Assembly: GCA_040878035.1 (NCBI GenBank)
Contig: JBBDMX010000101.1
Coordinates: 62,001 to 126,000, forward strand
Source: JBBDMX01 sp040878035
GTDB lineage: Bacteria > Planctomycetota > Phycisphaerae > Phycisphaerales > Phycisphaeraceae
Reading direction: 5' to 3'
DNA length: 64,000 bases
The notes under the pieces are model-generated. The model did not search any database. It was not told where the DNA came from and saw nothing but the letters and a program-made list of their open reading frames with translations. The translations under genes were made by a program, and so were the position numbers. Shown here one piece after another: positions 1-8,218 of the stretch (within the stretch, counting starts at the first letter, position 1; every line of letters begins with the position of its first letter).

Positions 1-4
1 CCAG

Positions 5-28
5 CCCTCTCCCTCAGAAGGGAGAGGG
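5..28. repeat. perfect 10-bp-stem hairpin at window start
   Basis: CCCTCTCCCT at 5-14 pairs perfectly with AGGGAGAGGG at 19-28 around a 4-base loop. It lies just past the stop codon of the minus-strand PHP gene. There is no T-run on the minus side, so it is either an mRNA 3' stem or a dispersed palindrome rather than a classical terminator. Confidence 0.6.
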
Positions 29-30
29 GG

Positions 31-939
31 TCAGAGGCGGCCACATGCGTTTGCCGTTCGTGCCAACCACGCCTGGCGCAGCGCGTCATACACCGCTAGC
101 GACACCTGCTGCGAACCGAGGGCGACGGCCTTGCGGTCGCCGTGGTAGTCGCTGCCCCCGCTGGGCAGCAGGTGGTAGCATGCGGCGAGCTGGGTCAGGC
201 GTTGCACGTCGGCCTGCGTGTGATCGCAGTGCTGTGTTTCCAGGCCGTCCAGGCCCATCGCTTTGAGGCGCTTGATGCACAACTCAAGCTCGTCGGCACT
301 GGTGCACTGGAGCTGCACCGGATGGGCCAGGATCGCCAGGCCCCCGGCGTGATGGATGGCGTCGATGGCGCGGCGCGGGTCGAGCCGGTCGCGGCGGACG
401 TAGGCGGCAGCGCCCTGACCGAGGTAGAGCACGAAGGCCTCGTGCACCGACTTGACATAGCCCTTGTTCAGCAGCACCTGGGCGATGTGCGGCCGGCCGA
501 TCACGTCGCTGCCATGCGCGGCCGCCAACGCCTGCACCTCGTCGTCACCGATGCGCACGCCCTGGTCGCAGAGGCGCTGGACGATCTGGGTATTGCGGCC
601 CTCGCGCGCGTGCACCATCTGTTGATGGATATCCGCCAGTTGCCGATCGTCGTGACGGATGAACAGGCCCAGCAGGTGCAGCGTGCCGCGGACGGGCGCA
701 GCGGCGTCGGCGCCCGCGGGCTTGATGGCGGACAGATCGGCCGAGACTTCGATGCCGGGGACAAAGTCGATGCCGGCGGCGGCACAGGCCGCGGCGCACT
801 GGGGCAAGCCGGCGGTGGTGTCGTGATCCGTCAGTGCGATGGCGGCCAGACCCGCAGCCGCCGCAAGGGCCGCCAGCGCCGCGGGAGCATCCGAGCCGTC
901 GCTGGCGGTCGAGTGCATGTGCAGGTCGCAGGTGGCCAT
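31..939 (-). CDS. PHP-domain phosphoesterase (TrpH/YciV-like)
   Basis: A 302-residue PHP-domain hydrolase. The N-terminus carries the metal-binding signature DLHMHSTASDGS (residues 5-16) followed by ALTDHDT, and a later LAHPVQL and GSDYHGD supply further histidines and aspartates expected of the trinuclear metal site. Family members such as YciV/RNase AM hydrolyse nucleoside 3',5'-bisphosphates or trim short RNAs in the cytoplasm; the exact substrate here is inferred from the family. Length is typical. The ATG lies 6 bases after a TATTCT element (946-951 on this strand) and has no Shine-Dalgarno sequence, so the transcript may be leaderless. It is divergent from the DUF4139 gene. Confidence 0.85.
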   Translation of the reverse strand: MATCDLHMHSTASDGSDAPAALAALAAAAGLAAIALTDHDTTAGLPQCAAACAAAGIDFVPGIEVSADLSAIKPAGADAAAPVRGTLHLLGLFIRHDDRQLADIHQQMVHAREGRNTQIVQRLCDQGVRIGDDEVQALAAAHGSDVIGRPHIAQVLLNKGYVKSVHEAFVLYLGQGAAAYVRRDRLDPRRAIDAIHHAGGLAILAHPVQLQCTSADELELCIKRLKAMGLDGLETQHCDHTQADVQRLTQLAACYHLLPSGGSDYHGDRKAVALGSQQVSLAVYDALRQAWLARTANACGRL

Positions 940-1083
940 GGCGGTAGAATAGCAGGTGCTCCGCGCGGCTCTGATATCCAGAAATCCCCGAGCTTCGCGG
1001 ATTCAGGTACGGCTTGGGATTGCACGGGAACACTCACCCCGCCTCGTGCGTCAACAATATGACGCAACCCCAAGGAGCCTGCT

Positions 1084-2661
1084 ATGCCTTCGATCACGCG
1101 CTTGTGTGTTTTCACCGGCCTCGCCATCGTGCTCACCGCAGCGCCGGCATGGGCGCAAGCTCAAGAGCTCGGCCTGACCATCTACTCCAACGCCGACCCC
1201 ATGAGCTTTGATCCCCAGCAGTTCATCGCCCAGCAGCGCATGGGCTACAACCCGCAGTTCGCCAGCCAGGTGCCCGGCTTCGGCGTCGTGCGCGACACGC
1301 GCTCCCTCGACTTGAAACAAGGCGCCAACACCGCCAGCTTCACCGACGTCGCCCAATTCATCGATCCTACCACCGTCACGCTGACCGACTTGTCCGTGCC
1401 CGCGCAAGCCCAGGACCAACTGGGCGTGCAGGTCGTCGAGCAGCAGTTTCTCTTTGACTTGGTCAGCCCGGAGAAGCTGCTGGAGAAATACCTGGACCAA
1501 GCGGTCACGGTCAACGTGAACCTGGGCAATGGCCAGCGTGAAAGCGTCACGGGTACGCTGCTTTCGAGCACGCAGGGCCGGCTGGTGCTCAAGACCGACA
1601 AGGGCGTGCGACTGCTCTCCAACAGCGGCGATGTACAGCTTGGCGAAGTGCCCGGCGGACTGATCACCAAGCCGACGCTCCAGTGGCAACTCTGGGCGCC
1701 CAACGCCGGCAAGCGCACCGTCCGCACGTCGTATCAGACCGATGGCATCACCTGGCGCGCCGACTACAACCTGGTGGTCAACCAGGACGACACGCAGGCG
1801 GACTTAGGCGCGTGGGTGACCATCATGAACTTGTCGGGCGCCTCGTTTCCCCAGGCGAAGCTGAAGCTGATCGCGGGGGATGTGCAGCGGATTCAACAGC
1901 AGCCGATGTACGCCAGGCAGATGCAGATGGCCGCCGCAATGGACGGCGCCGCTCCCGCCGGCTTCGAGGAAAAGGCCTTCTTCGAATACCACATGTACAC
2001 CCTGCCGCGCAAGACCACCATCGTGCAGAACAGCACGCAGCAACTGGCGTTGTTTCCCACCAAGCGCGGCGTGAAAGTCGAGAAGGTGCTGGTCTACTAC
2101 GGCCTGCCCAGTGACGCGCGCTATTGGGTCTTCCCCAACCCGCAGCAGGACCGCAACCTGGGCACGCAGTCGAGCAAGAAGGTGGATGTGTACATGCGTT
2201 TTGCCAACCGGGAGGACAACAACCTGGGCATCCCCCTGCCGCGCGGCAAGGTGCGCGTGTTCAAGGCTGACCAGCCCAAACCCAACGCGGCGGGCGAGCT
2301 CCAGCCTGAAACGCTGGAATTCATCGGCGAGGACCTGATCGACCACACCGCCAAGAACGAAACCGTGCTGGTCAAGGTCGGCCAGTCGTTCGACGTCACC
2401 GGCGAGCGCACGCAGACCGATTTCAAGGCCAACTACGCACAGCACTGGATCGAGGAGTCGGTCAAGATCACCGTGCGTAACGCCAAGGACAAGGCGCAGA
2501 AGGTGATCGTGCGCGAGACGCTGTTCCGCTGGGTGAACTGGGAGTTGATCAAGAAGTCGGACGAGTTTGAGAAGATCGATTCGCGGACGATCCACTTTGA
2601 GGTGGAAGTCCCCGCCGAGGGCGAGAAGACGGTGCAGTACACCGTGCGGTATACGTGGTAA
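1084..2661 (+). CDS. DUF4139-type exported protein
   Basis: A 525-residue protein with a cleavable-looking signal peptide (hydrophobic stretch residues 8-20 ending ...APAWAQAQ). The mature part, from the segment LGLTIYSNADPMSF through GLITKPTLQWQLWAPNAGKRTVRTSY to the end, has the all-beta look of DUF4139 proteins: short hydrophobic strands and a C-terminal VEVPAEGEKTVQYTVRYTW. Such proteins are periplasmic or surface proteins of unknown function. The ATG is preceded by a strong AAGGAG. It stands alone between a divergent PHP gene and a convergent hydrolase gene. No catalytic motif is visible. Confidence 0.75.
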   Translation: MPSITRLCVFTGLAIVLTAAPAWAQAQELGLTIYSNADPMSFDPQQFIAQQRMGYNPQFASQVPGFGVVRDTRSLDLKQGANTASFTDVAQFIDPTTVTLTDLSVPAQAQDQLGVQVVEQQFLFDLVSPEKLLEKYLDQAVTVNVNLGNGQRESVTGTLLSSTQGRLVLKTDKGVRLLSNSGDVQLGEVPGGLITKPTLQWQLWAPNAGKRTVRTSYQTDGITWRADYNLVVNQDDTQADLGAWVTIMNLSGASFPQAKLKLIAGDVQRIQQQPMYARQMQMAAAMDGAAPAGFEEKAFFEYHMYTLPRKTTIVQNSTQQLALFPTKRGVKVEKVLVYYGLPSDARYWVFPNPQQDRNLGTQSSKKVDVYMRFANREDNNLGIPLPRGKVRVFKADQPKPNAAGELQPETLEFIGEDLIDHTAKNETVLVKVGQSFDVTGERTQTDFKANYAQHWIEESVKITVRNAKDKAQKVIVRETLFRWVNWELIKKSDEFEKIDSRTIHFEVEVPAEGEKTVQYTVRYTW

Positions 2662-2811
2662 GGAAGAAGCCCACGGATGGCGGTGGGTCTTTGACCTGCT
2701 CCCCAAAATTTGATCCAGAGGTTATCGCCCCACCTCCACATCACCCATGCCGCCCACGCGAAATCTGATTCTATCAGTATCGGTCGGACAGGCGTCGCCC
2801 CCGATGGCGGA

Positions 2812-3927
2812 TCATCGACCTGGCAGATCCCCCAAGCCGGCAAGGATCGCCTTCACCTCCTCGACGACGGACCGCGGGGCATCCATCACGTTCTTCGTGA
2901 CGCCCACGGCCAGGCGGCGGCGGGCGTCGGCGTAGCCGGTGGAGCCGCCGTAGCCACCGTGGCCGAACACGGAGGCGACGGCGTGGTCCGGGCCGCTGAG
3001 GTTGTAGCCCAGGCCCCGGCGGGCGGAGAGTTGCTCGAGGGGAACGCCGCCTGGTTGGGTCAGCGTGGTGGCTGCACGGAGTGTGTCGGGCGTGAGCAGT
3101 TGGACGCCGTCCACCCCGCCGTCGAGCAGCGCGGCGTAGTGGCGGGCGATGGCGCGGGCGCTGGCGATCGCGTTGCTGGCCGGGATGCACGCCCGTTGCA
3201 CCGCGGGCTGGTTCATGAGGTCTTCCAGCGGCCGCACGATGTGCGGGATCGCCGGGTCTTCCACCGCCGGTAGCGCGGGGTTTTTCAGGGGCTGAAGCGT
3301 GGCGATGCGGTGGCGCAGGTCGTCGGTGATGCCGAAGAATAAATCGCGCTCGAGCCCCAGCGGCCGCGCGATTTCCTCATCCACAATGCGGGCGAACGGC
3401 CGACCGTCGATGCGCCGCGCCGGCTCGCCCACCAGCCAACTGAAGGTGATGGCGTGGTAGCGCATCTGCTCGCCCGCCGGCCACAACGGCAACAGCGCGG
3501 CCACCCGCCGGCACATCAGGTCCCAATCGCACACGTCGGTCATGTGCTGGCAGGGCGGCATGTCGGGCAGGCCCGCCGTGTGGTTGAGCGCGTGCCGCAG
3601 CGTGATGCCGCCCTTGCCATGCACCGCGAACTCGGGCCAGCAGTGCGCCAGCGGCGCGTCGTAGCTCAGCACGCCGCGCTGCGCCAGCACATGCACCGCC
3701 GTCGCGGCCACGCCCTTGCCCGTGGAGAAGACCGGGAACAGAGTGTCGCCGTCGACCTGCCGCCCGCCCGGGACATCCATTGAGCCCGCCCAGGCATCGA
3801 CCACCAATTCACCGCGCTGGTACACCGCCACCTGCACGCCCAGGTCGTTGCCGCTGGCGGTGAGTTCGGTCAGGAGTTGGGCGATGCGCTGCTGTGCTTG
3901 TCCGGTGGCTGATGACACGCGAAGCAT
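2812..3927 (-). CDS. serine hydrolase of the beta-lactamase/EstB family
   Basis: A 371-residue member of the class C beta-lactamase-like fold (Pfam Beta-lactamase), which includes esterases such as EstB. The SxxK catalytic motif is S68-T-G-K71 in PVFSTGKGV; Tyr157 in RYHAITFSWLVGE is the expected general base, as in EstB-type esterases; a C-terminal FGHGGYGGS replaces the KTG box. There is no signal peptide, so it is probably cytoplasmic and more likely an esterase than a resistance enzyme. It stands alone. The ATG has no obvious ribosome-binding site. Confidence 0.82.
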   Translation of the reverse strand: MLRVSSATGQAQQRIAQLLTELTASGNDLGVQVAVYQRGELVVDAWAGSMDVPGGRQVDGDTLFPVFSTGKGVAATAVHVLAQRGVLSYDAPLAHCWPEFAVHGKGGITLRHALNHTAGLPDMPPCQHMTDVCDWDLMCRRVAALLPLWPAGEQMRYHAITFSWLVGEPARRIDGRPFARIVDEEIARPLGLERDLFFGITDDLRHRIATLQPLKNPALPAVEDPAIPHIVRPLEDLMNQPAVQRACIPASNAIASARAIARHYAALLDGGVDGVQLLTPDTLRAATTLTQPGGVPLEQLSARRGLGYNLSGPDHAVASVFGHGGYGGSTGYADARRRLAVGVTKNVMDAPRSVVEEVKAILAGLGDLPGR

Positions 3928-4014
3928 GATAGCGACCGACGTGGCGGGACAGGGAATCGCATTGCGGCGTCTCCGCTGGCGGCATACTCGGCGACTGGTT
4001 GAGGTGTCCGGGCC

Positions 4015-4632
4015 TCACGCCTCGAGCATGCCGCGCTTTTCCAGTTCGTCCAGCAGCTTGAGCACCGACTGCTCGACGCTGCATAGATCGCTGCGCAGTT
4101 CCAGTTCCGCGTGCTGGGGGGCCTCGTAGGGATCGTCGATGCCGGTGAAGCCCTTGAGCTGCCCGGCGCGGGCCTTCTTGTAGAGCCCCTTGGGATCGCG
4201 CTCTTCGGCCACTTCGATCGGGCAGTTCACGTAGACCTCGATGAAGGGAAGCTTGGCGTCATCATGCAGCTTACGCGCCAAATCGCGGTCGGCACGATAG
4301 GGGCTGATGAAGCTGGTGATGGCGATCACGCCGGCGTCGGCAAAGAGCTTGGCGACTTCGCCGATGCGGCGGATGTTCTCGGCGCGATCCTCCGCGGAAA
4401 AGCCCAGGTTCTTGTTCAGGCCCATGCGGATGTTGTCGCCATCGAGCCGGTAGGCAGCGTGCCCGCGCTGCGCCAGCACCTGCTCCAGCGCCACGGCGAT
4501 GGTGGATTTGCCGCTGGCGGACAGGCCCGTGAGCCAGAGCGTGCAGCCCTTCTGCTGGGTCACCGATTCGCGCTCCTGGCGCGTCACGTTGCCTTCGTGC
4601 CAGTGAACGTTGGTCGCCTTCTGCTCTGCCAT
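4015..4632 (-). CDS. cysC: adenylylsulfate (APS) kinase
   Basis: Phosphorylates adenosine 5'-phosphosulfate to PAPS in sulfate assimilation. The N-terminus TNVHWHEGNVTRQERE is the family hallmark, followed by the P-loop GLSASGKST (residues 36-44), LDGDNIRMGLNKNLGFS, the FISPY motif and DPKGLYKKAR. The 205-residue length is typical. The frame stays open upstream for another 90 codons, but the start at 4632 is chosen because GGAG sits at the right distance and the family N-terminus begins there. No cysD/cysN is near; the gene is divergent from a sulfatase, which suggests a sulfur link. A PAP phosphatase-like gene occurs 40 kb away (44926). Confidence 0.92.
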   Translation of the reverse strand: MAEQKATNVHWHEGNVTRQERESVTQQKGCTLWLTGLSASGKSTIAVALEQVLAQRGHAAYRLDGDNIRMGLNKNLGFSAEDRAENIRRIGEVAKLFADAGVIAITSFISPYRADRDLARKLHDDAKLPFIEVYVNCPIEVAEERDPKGLYKKARAGQLKGFTGIDDPYEAPQHAELELRSDLCSVEQSVLKLLDELEKRGMLEA

Positions 4633-4756
4633 GGTGGACTCCATAACTGCCGGATTCACCGCATGAACAAGATCGGTCCGGCAAGGGCGAAGATGGTAGT
4701 GCAATGGCCGCACACCATGCAAACCGCTGCTGGCACGCCTGTCCGTCTCTTTCTGG

Positions 4757-4762
4757 TATAAG
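4757..4762 (+). promoter_or_regulatory. candidate -10 element of a leaderless sulfatase transcript
   Basis: TATAAG ends 9 bases before the sulfatase ATG and no Shine-Dalgarno sequence intervenes. It fits the pattern of -10-like boxes directly in front of start codons at several genes in this window. Confidence 0.45.
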
Positions 4763-4771
4763 CGGCCCATC

Positions 4772-6190
4772 ATGAACAGACCCAATATTCTTTTCCTGAT
4801 GAGCGACGAACACCGCGCGGATGTCGCCGGATACGCCGGCAATACCGTGGTTCGCACACCTACGCTCGACTGGCTGGCGTCCACCGGCGTGGTGTTCAGC
4901 AATGCCTACACGCCTTCGCCGGTCTGCGTCCCCGGACGGCAGTCGCTCATGGCCGGGCAGTTGCCCCGCACCACGGGCTGCTGCCGCTTTGGGCAGGACC
5001 TACCGCCCAACGCCATGACCTGGGCGCGTGTCTTCGGTCAGCATGCCTACCACGCCACCTGCGCAGGGAAGCTGCACCACGTGGGGCCGGATCAGATGCA
5101 GGGCTGGACGAACCGCATCGCCCCCGATGCACACGTGGACGATCACCACATCGCCGGCCGGGTGGAAAGCGAATTCGCCCGCTACAAGCCCGCGCCGGGC
5201 ATCGGCAAGTGGACCAATGAAAAGGAAGTGCAACGCGCCGGGGTCGTCGGCGATGGCGCACTCATCAGGCGTGATCGCACGACCGTCGATGCCGCGGTCA
5301 GCTACCTCGACCAGTACTTCATCAACTACGACTACGACCGTCCGCAAACGCATCGCCCGCTCCTGCTCAAAGTCTCGTTGATCCAGCCGCACTATCCGTT
5401 CGTGACCGATCGCGAGAAGTTTGGCTACTACCTCAATCGCGTGCCGGTTTTCGACAGTCGGTCCCGCATGGATCATCCGAAGTTGGGGACGAATCCGTGC
5501 GGGCCGGTCTTTGACCTCACGCCGCGCGACCTCCGCCGCGCCACCGCGGCTTACTACGGCGCCGTCGAGGAAATCGACGCGCAGTACCGCCGCGTCCTGG
5601 ACATGCTCGAGCACGGCGGGCAGAACCTGGATGACTGGATCATCGTCTACACCTCCGACCACGGCGAGATGCTCGGCGAGCATGGCATCTGGGAAAAGAC
5701 GCAGTTCTACGAGGCGTCGGCGCGCGTGCCGTTGATCATCCGCTGGCCCCAACGCTTTGAGCCGCGCCTCGTCAACGAGAACGTCAACCTCTGCGACCTG
5801 TTCGTGACGCTGTGCGAGCTGGCGGACCTGCCCGTGCCGGCCGACGAGCAGACCGGTGCGGGCCGGGGACTGGACAGCCGATCGCTCGTCGCGCTGATGC
5901 AGGGCCGGGCCGACGAGTGGCGGCAGCGCCACCACAACGAAACCATCAGCCAGATCGACCGCCACTGCATGATCAAACGCGGTGCGCTGAAGTATTGCTG
6001 GTATCAGTGCCGGCAGGGCGAAGCGTGGCCGGAGGTGCTTTTCGACCTGGAGACGGATCCGGGCGAAGCGCGGAACGTTATTGGCGAGCCGCGATATGCC
6101 GAAGTGGTCGGGCTGTTGCGCCAGCGTCTGGCGCAACTAGGCTACGGCCCCAACGCTGACGCCAACTACCGCAACGCGGGGTATGGTTGA
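4772..6190 (+). CDS. sulfatase (alkaline-phosphatase superfamily)
   Basis: A 472-residue arylsulfatase-type hydrolase. It opens with RPNILFLMSDEHRADV, the first metal-binding block, and carries the formylglycine motif C52-V-P-G-R56 in PVCVPGRQSLMAG. YTSDHGEMLGEHGIWEKTQFYE is the second metal and substrate block, and the C-terminus ends with the usual LFDLETDPGEARNV segment. Sulfatases of this kind remove sulfate esters from polysaccharides or choline-type compounds and are abundant in planctomycetes; a cysteine-type enzyme needs a formylglycine-generating enzyme, which is not in this window. No signal peptide is evident. A strong hairpin terminator follows at 6236. Confidence 0.92.
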   Translation: MNRPNILFLMSDEHRADVAGYAGNTVVRTPTLDWLASTGVVFSNAYTPSPVCVPGRQSLMAGQLPRTTGCCRFGQDLPPNAMTWARVFGQHAYHATCAGKLHHVGPDQMQGWTNRIAPDAHVDDHHIAGRVESEFARYKPAPGIGKWTNEKEVQRAGVVGDGALIRRDRTTVDAAVSYLDQYFINYDYDRPQTHRPLLLKVSLIQPHYPFVTDREKFGYYLNRVPVFDSRSRMDHPKLGTNPCGPVFDLTPRDLRRATAAYYGAVEEIDAQYRRVLDMLEHGGQNLDDWIIVYTSDHGEMLGEHGIWEKTQFYEASARVPLIIRWPQRFEPRLVNENVNLCDLFVTLCELADLPVPADEQTGAGRGLDSRSLVALMQGRADEWRQRHHNETISQIDRHCMIKRGALKYCWYQCRQGEAWPEVLFDLETDPGEARNVIGEPRYAEVVGLLRQRLAQLGYGPNADANYRNAGYG

Positions 6191-6235
6191 GCGCGGCGGC
6201 GTTGCTCAAGACAATCGCGGGCCGACCAAGAAGCG

Positions 6236-6270
6236 GACGAAGAGCGCTAGCCGCGCGCTCTTCGTCGTTT
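6236..6270 (+). terminator. 12-bp-stem intrinsic terminator between convergent genes
   Basis: GACGAAGAGCGC (6236-6247) and GCGCTCTTCGTC (6255-6266) form a perfect 12-bp stem with a 7-base loop, followed by GTTT. It lies between the sulfatase gene and the convergent PEP-CTERM gene and could serve both directions. Confidence 0.75.
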
Positions 6271-6297
6271 CTCCCGCCCCATGACTTTGCCGTCGCG

Positions 6298-7053
6298 TCA
6301 CCGGCGGCGAAGCAGCATGAGTCCGCCCACGGTCAACAACACCAGACTGGCCGGCTCAGGCGTGATCACAAACGCCATGTCCAGCGACACGGGCGGCAAG
6401 ACCTGAACGGGATCGAGCAACTCGTGCCACTGTCCTGCGGCGAAGAACGCGGCGTCATCGTTGAAGTGGTTCAGCGACGTCTTCCAGCCGACGATCGGTT
6501 GCGGCCCGACCGCCGCCGTTTCGGGAATGATGTGCACACCCAGCCAGTAGGTGGTGTCAATCTGTTGCACAAACGGCGCGGTGATTCCGGCGATGTTGAG
6601 TTGGAAGTACTGGAGGTGATCCTCCTGCACAAACGTCGGCGCCTCGGGCGAATACCAGCCCTGAACACCGGCCAGAGGCGGCCCGACTATAAACTTGCCG
6701 GGCAGGAATTCGCCCTGCCAGAGGACTCCGCCGGGATGGCTGAAGGGAACCTGCGTGTCGGCACCGGCGGGGACATCCGACCAGATTTCCAGGTGCACGC
6801 GGTTGATCTGGCCGACCAGGCCGCCCTGCCAGGACACCCACAGATGCACGTCATCCACCCTGCCGGTGCCGCCGCATTGCCAGTCGTCATACATCCAGTT
6901 GTTGGTCACATCCACATCCCAGCCGTTGGGATCAGGCAACTGGGGGAAGTGCATCTTGTGACCGTCCTGCTCTTGCCAATCCGCCAGCGCCGGCGGCGCC
7001 AACGCCAGCGCGACGATCGCCAGCACGCTCGTCGATAGGACAATTCTGCTCAT
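6298..7053 (-). CDS. PEP-CTERM anchored secreted protein (DUF7901-like)
   Basis: A 251-residue exported protein. A signal peptide (residues 1-23, ending PPALADW) is followed by a tryptophan-rich beta domain containing DPNGWDVDVTNNWMYDDW and DVHLWVSWQGG, and the C-terminus ITPEPASLVLLTVGGLMLLRRR-type tail is a textbook PEP-CTERM signal: PEP motif, hydrophobic segment, arginine cluster. Such proteins are processed by an exosortase at the envelope. Start 7053 is chosen over the longer open frame because GGGAG precedes it and the signal peptide begins there. The domain resembles those common in planctomycete secreted proteins of unknown role. Confidence 0.85.
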   Translation of the reverse strand: MSRIVLSTSVLAIVALALAPPALADWQEQDGHKMHFPQLPDPNGWDVDVTNNWMYDDWQCGGTGRVDDVHLWVSWQGGLVGQINRVHLEIWSDVPAGADTQVPFSHPGGVLWQGEFLPGKFIVGPPLAGVQGWYSPEAPTFVQEDHLQYFQLNIAGITAPFVQQIDTTYWLGVHIIPETAAVGPQPIVGWKTSLNHFNDDAAFFAAGQWHELLDPVQVLPPVSLDMAFVITPEPASLVLLTVGGLMLLRRR

Positions 7054-7270
7054 GATCGCTCCCTCTGGAGGCGGGTCGCTGGGCTGATGGGCACATGACG
7101 GTGAGTTGTCCCGCCTCTGTAAGACCGCGTCACGATCGGGCGCCCTGACGATGGTCGTTGAGCCTGCCCAATGAAGATGGCTACGCACCAGTTAGTCTGC
7201 CGCCACATCCAGCCACAGCAGCATCCATTATCGCACGCGCTGTAGGTCGGGAAAGTCGGCTGTCGGACCG

Positions 7271-7606
7271 TCAGCCGTCCAGCGGACATAGACCTGCCGA
7301 CGCCTTGGCACAAATCGGCGGCAACAGGCTGCCCGGCTCGGCGGTCACCGCCAGATGGCACGACGCCAGGCGCACCACCAGTTGCACGCGGCTACTGACC
7401 CCCAGTTTGCGGTATAGACGCTCCAGATGCGTATGCACCGTGTGCACGGAAAGCCCCATTTCGCGCGCGATTCGCAGTTCCTTGAAATCGTCCAGAATCA
7501 TCCTGGCGATCTGCTGCTCGCGCTGCGACAGCCTCAGCCGCGCGGACAAGCAACACCAGGCGGCTTCCGAGATGAACCGACCCGAAGCAGGTGCGCCGGT
7601 GGGCAT
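7271..7606 (-). CDS. LuxR-type HTH regulator without receiver domain
   Basis: A short (111-residue) DNA-binding protein whose core, LSQREQQIARMILDDF...REMGLSVHTVHTHLERLYRKLGV, is a canonical LuxR/GerE helix-turn-helix with the usual VxTHLxxxYRKLGV recognition helix. No receiver or sensor domain precedes it, so it acts either alone or with an unlinked partner. The start at 7606 has GGGAG six bases upstream; a longer start at 7669 is possible. It faces away from the PEP-CTERM gene, and its target cannot be told from sequence. Confidence 0.75.
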   Translation of the reverse strand: MPTGAPASGRFISEAAWCCLSARLRLSQREQQIARMILDDFKELRIAREMGLSVHTVHTHLERLYRKLGVSSRVQLVVRLASCHLAVTAEPGSLLPPICAKASAGLCPLDG

Positions 7607-8040
7607 GATGTCTCCCAAGCAGCAAGGCCACATATGCCATGCGCGTTCCCTGCCACCATTGTCTGCCATCGCCGTTCCCAGTCAATGGCCAATAGGGCCA
7701 TTTGCATGACTACACCAACTCGCGATTAGACGAAAAATGAGGGTCGCACCGTGCTTTCTGGGCTGCTGAGGGCGTCGGTGGAGTCATGTAAATGGCCCCA
7801 ATGGCCGATGCCCCACGCACATCGGTCGTGATCGGCCTGTGGGGGCTTGGCCCATCGCGTCAGCGCGGCACGACTGCCTGGTCATCCGGTAGCGGACGTG
7901 ATGCGGGCCGAGAAAATCGCTCAGACAGGCCGTGGCCTCGACAAAATCGGCGCTTACGCGCATGGCCCGGTGATATCGCCGCGCCATTCAGGTCAACGTG
8001 AAGCAGGCGGACTGCCCTGATCAGGCTCTCCAGTGTTGCC
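7607..8040. other. intergenic stretch, no gene recognised
   Basis: About 430 bases between the LuxR-type gene and the tRNA promoter. Open frames on both strands are short, lack ribosome-binding sites and show no recognisable motif. No repeat of the families seen elsewhere in the window is present. Confidence 0.5.
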
Positions 8041-8048
8041 GTTCAATC

Positions 8049-8077
8049 TTGACGAATCGATGATCGCCGCCTAAGTT
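8049..8077 (+). promoter_or_regulatory. candidate tRNA-Ile promoter
   Basis: TTGACG at 8049-8054 is separated by 17 bases from TAAGTT at 8072-8077. The -35 box is good and the -10 box weak. Transcription would start about 25 bases before the tRNA. Confidence 0.45.
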
Positions 8078-8108
8078 GTGTGACTCGGGCGAACGATCCG
8101 CCCGCTAT

Positions 8109-8182
8109 GGGCTCGTAGCTCAGTTGGTCAGAGCGCGCCCCTGATAAGGGCGAGGTCGGAAGTTCGACTCTTCCCGGGCCCA
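8109..8182 (+). tRNA. tRNA-Ile (anticodon GAU)
   Basis: A 74-base tRNA. The acceptor arms GGGCTCG and CGGGCCC pair (one G-U), the D arm is GCTC/GAGC, the anticodon arm CGCCC-CTGATAA-GGGCG places GAT in the anticodon, and the T arm contains GTTCGACTC. The discriminator base is A and CCA is not encoded. It is a stand-alone tRNA rather than part of an rRNA spacer; an intrinsic terminator follows at once. Confidence 0.97.
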
Positions 8183-8189
8183 TTTGCTC

Positions 8190-8218
8190 AAAACCCCTGC
8201 CGGCGCAGGGGTTTTTTT
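8190..8218. terminator. intrinsic terminator after tRNA-Ile, likely bidirectional
   Basis: CCCCTGC-CGGC-GCAGGGG (8194-8211) is a perfect 7-bp stem followed by seven T on the plus strand. Four A upstream give TTTT on the minus strand, so it may also end the convergent phosphatase transcript, whose stop codon overlaps the T-run. Confidence 0.92.

Noticed and set aside
142..1062. 306-codon plus-strand frame opposite the PHP gene
   Set aside because: Low-complexity Arg/Gly-rich translation without motifs, antisense to a clear PHP-domain protein.
2669..2692. Possible terminator after the DUF4139 gene (GCCCAC...GTGGGT, TCTTT)
   Set aside because: The stem is only five to six base pairs and the T-run is interrupted; too weak to list as a feature.
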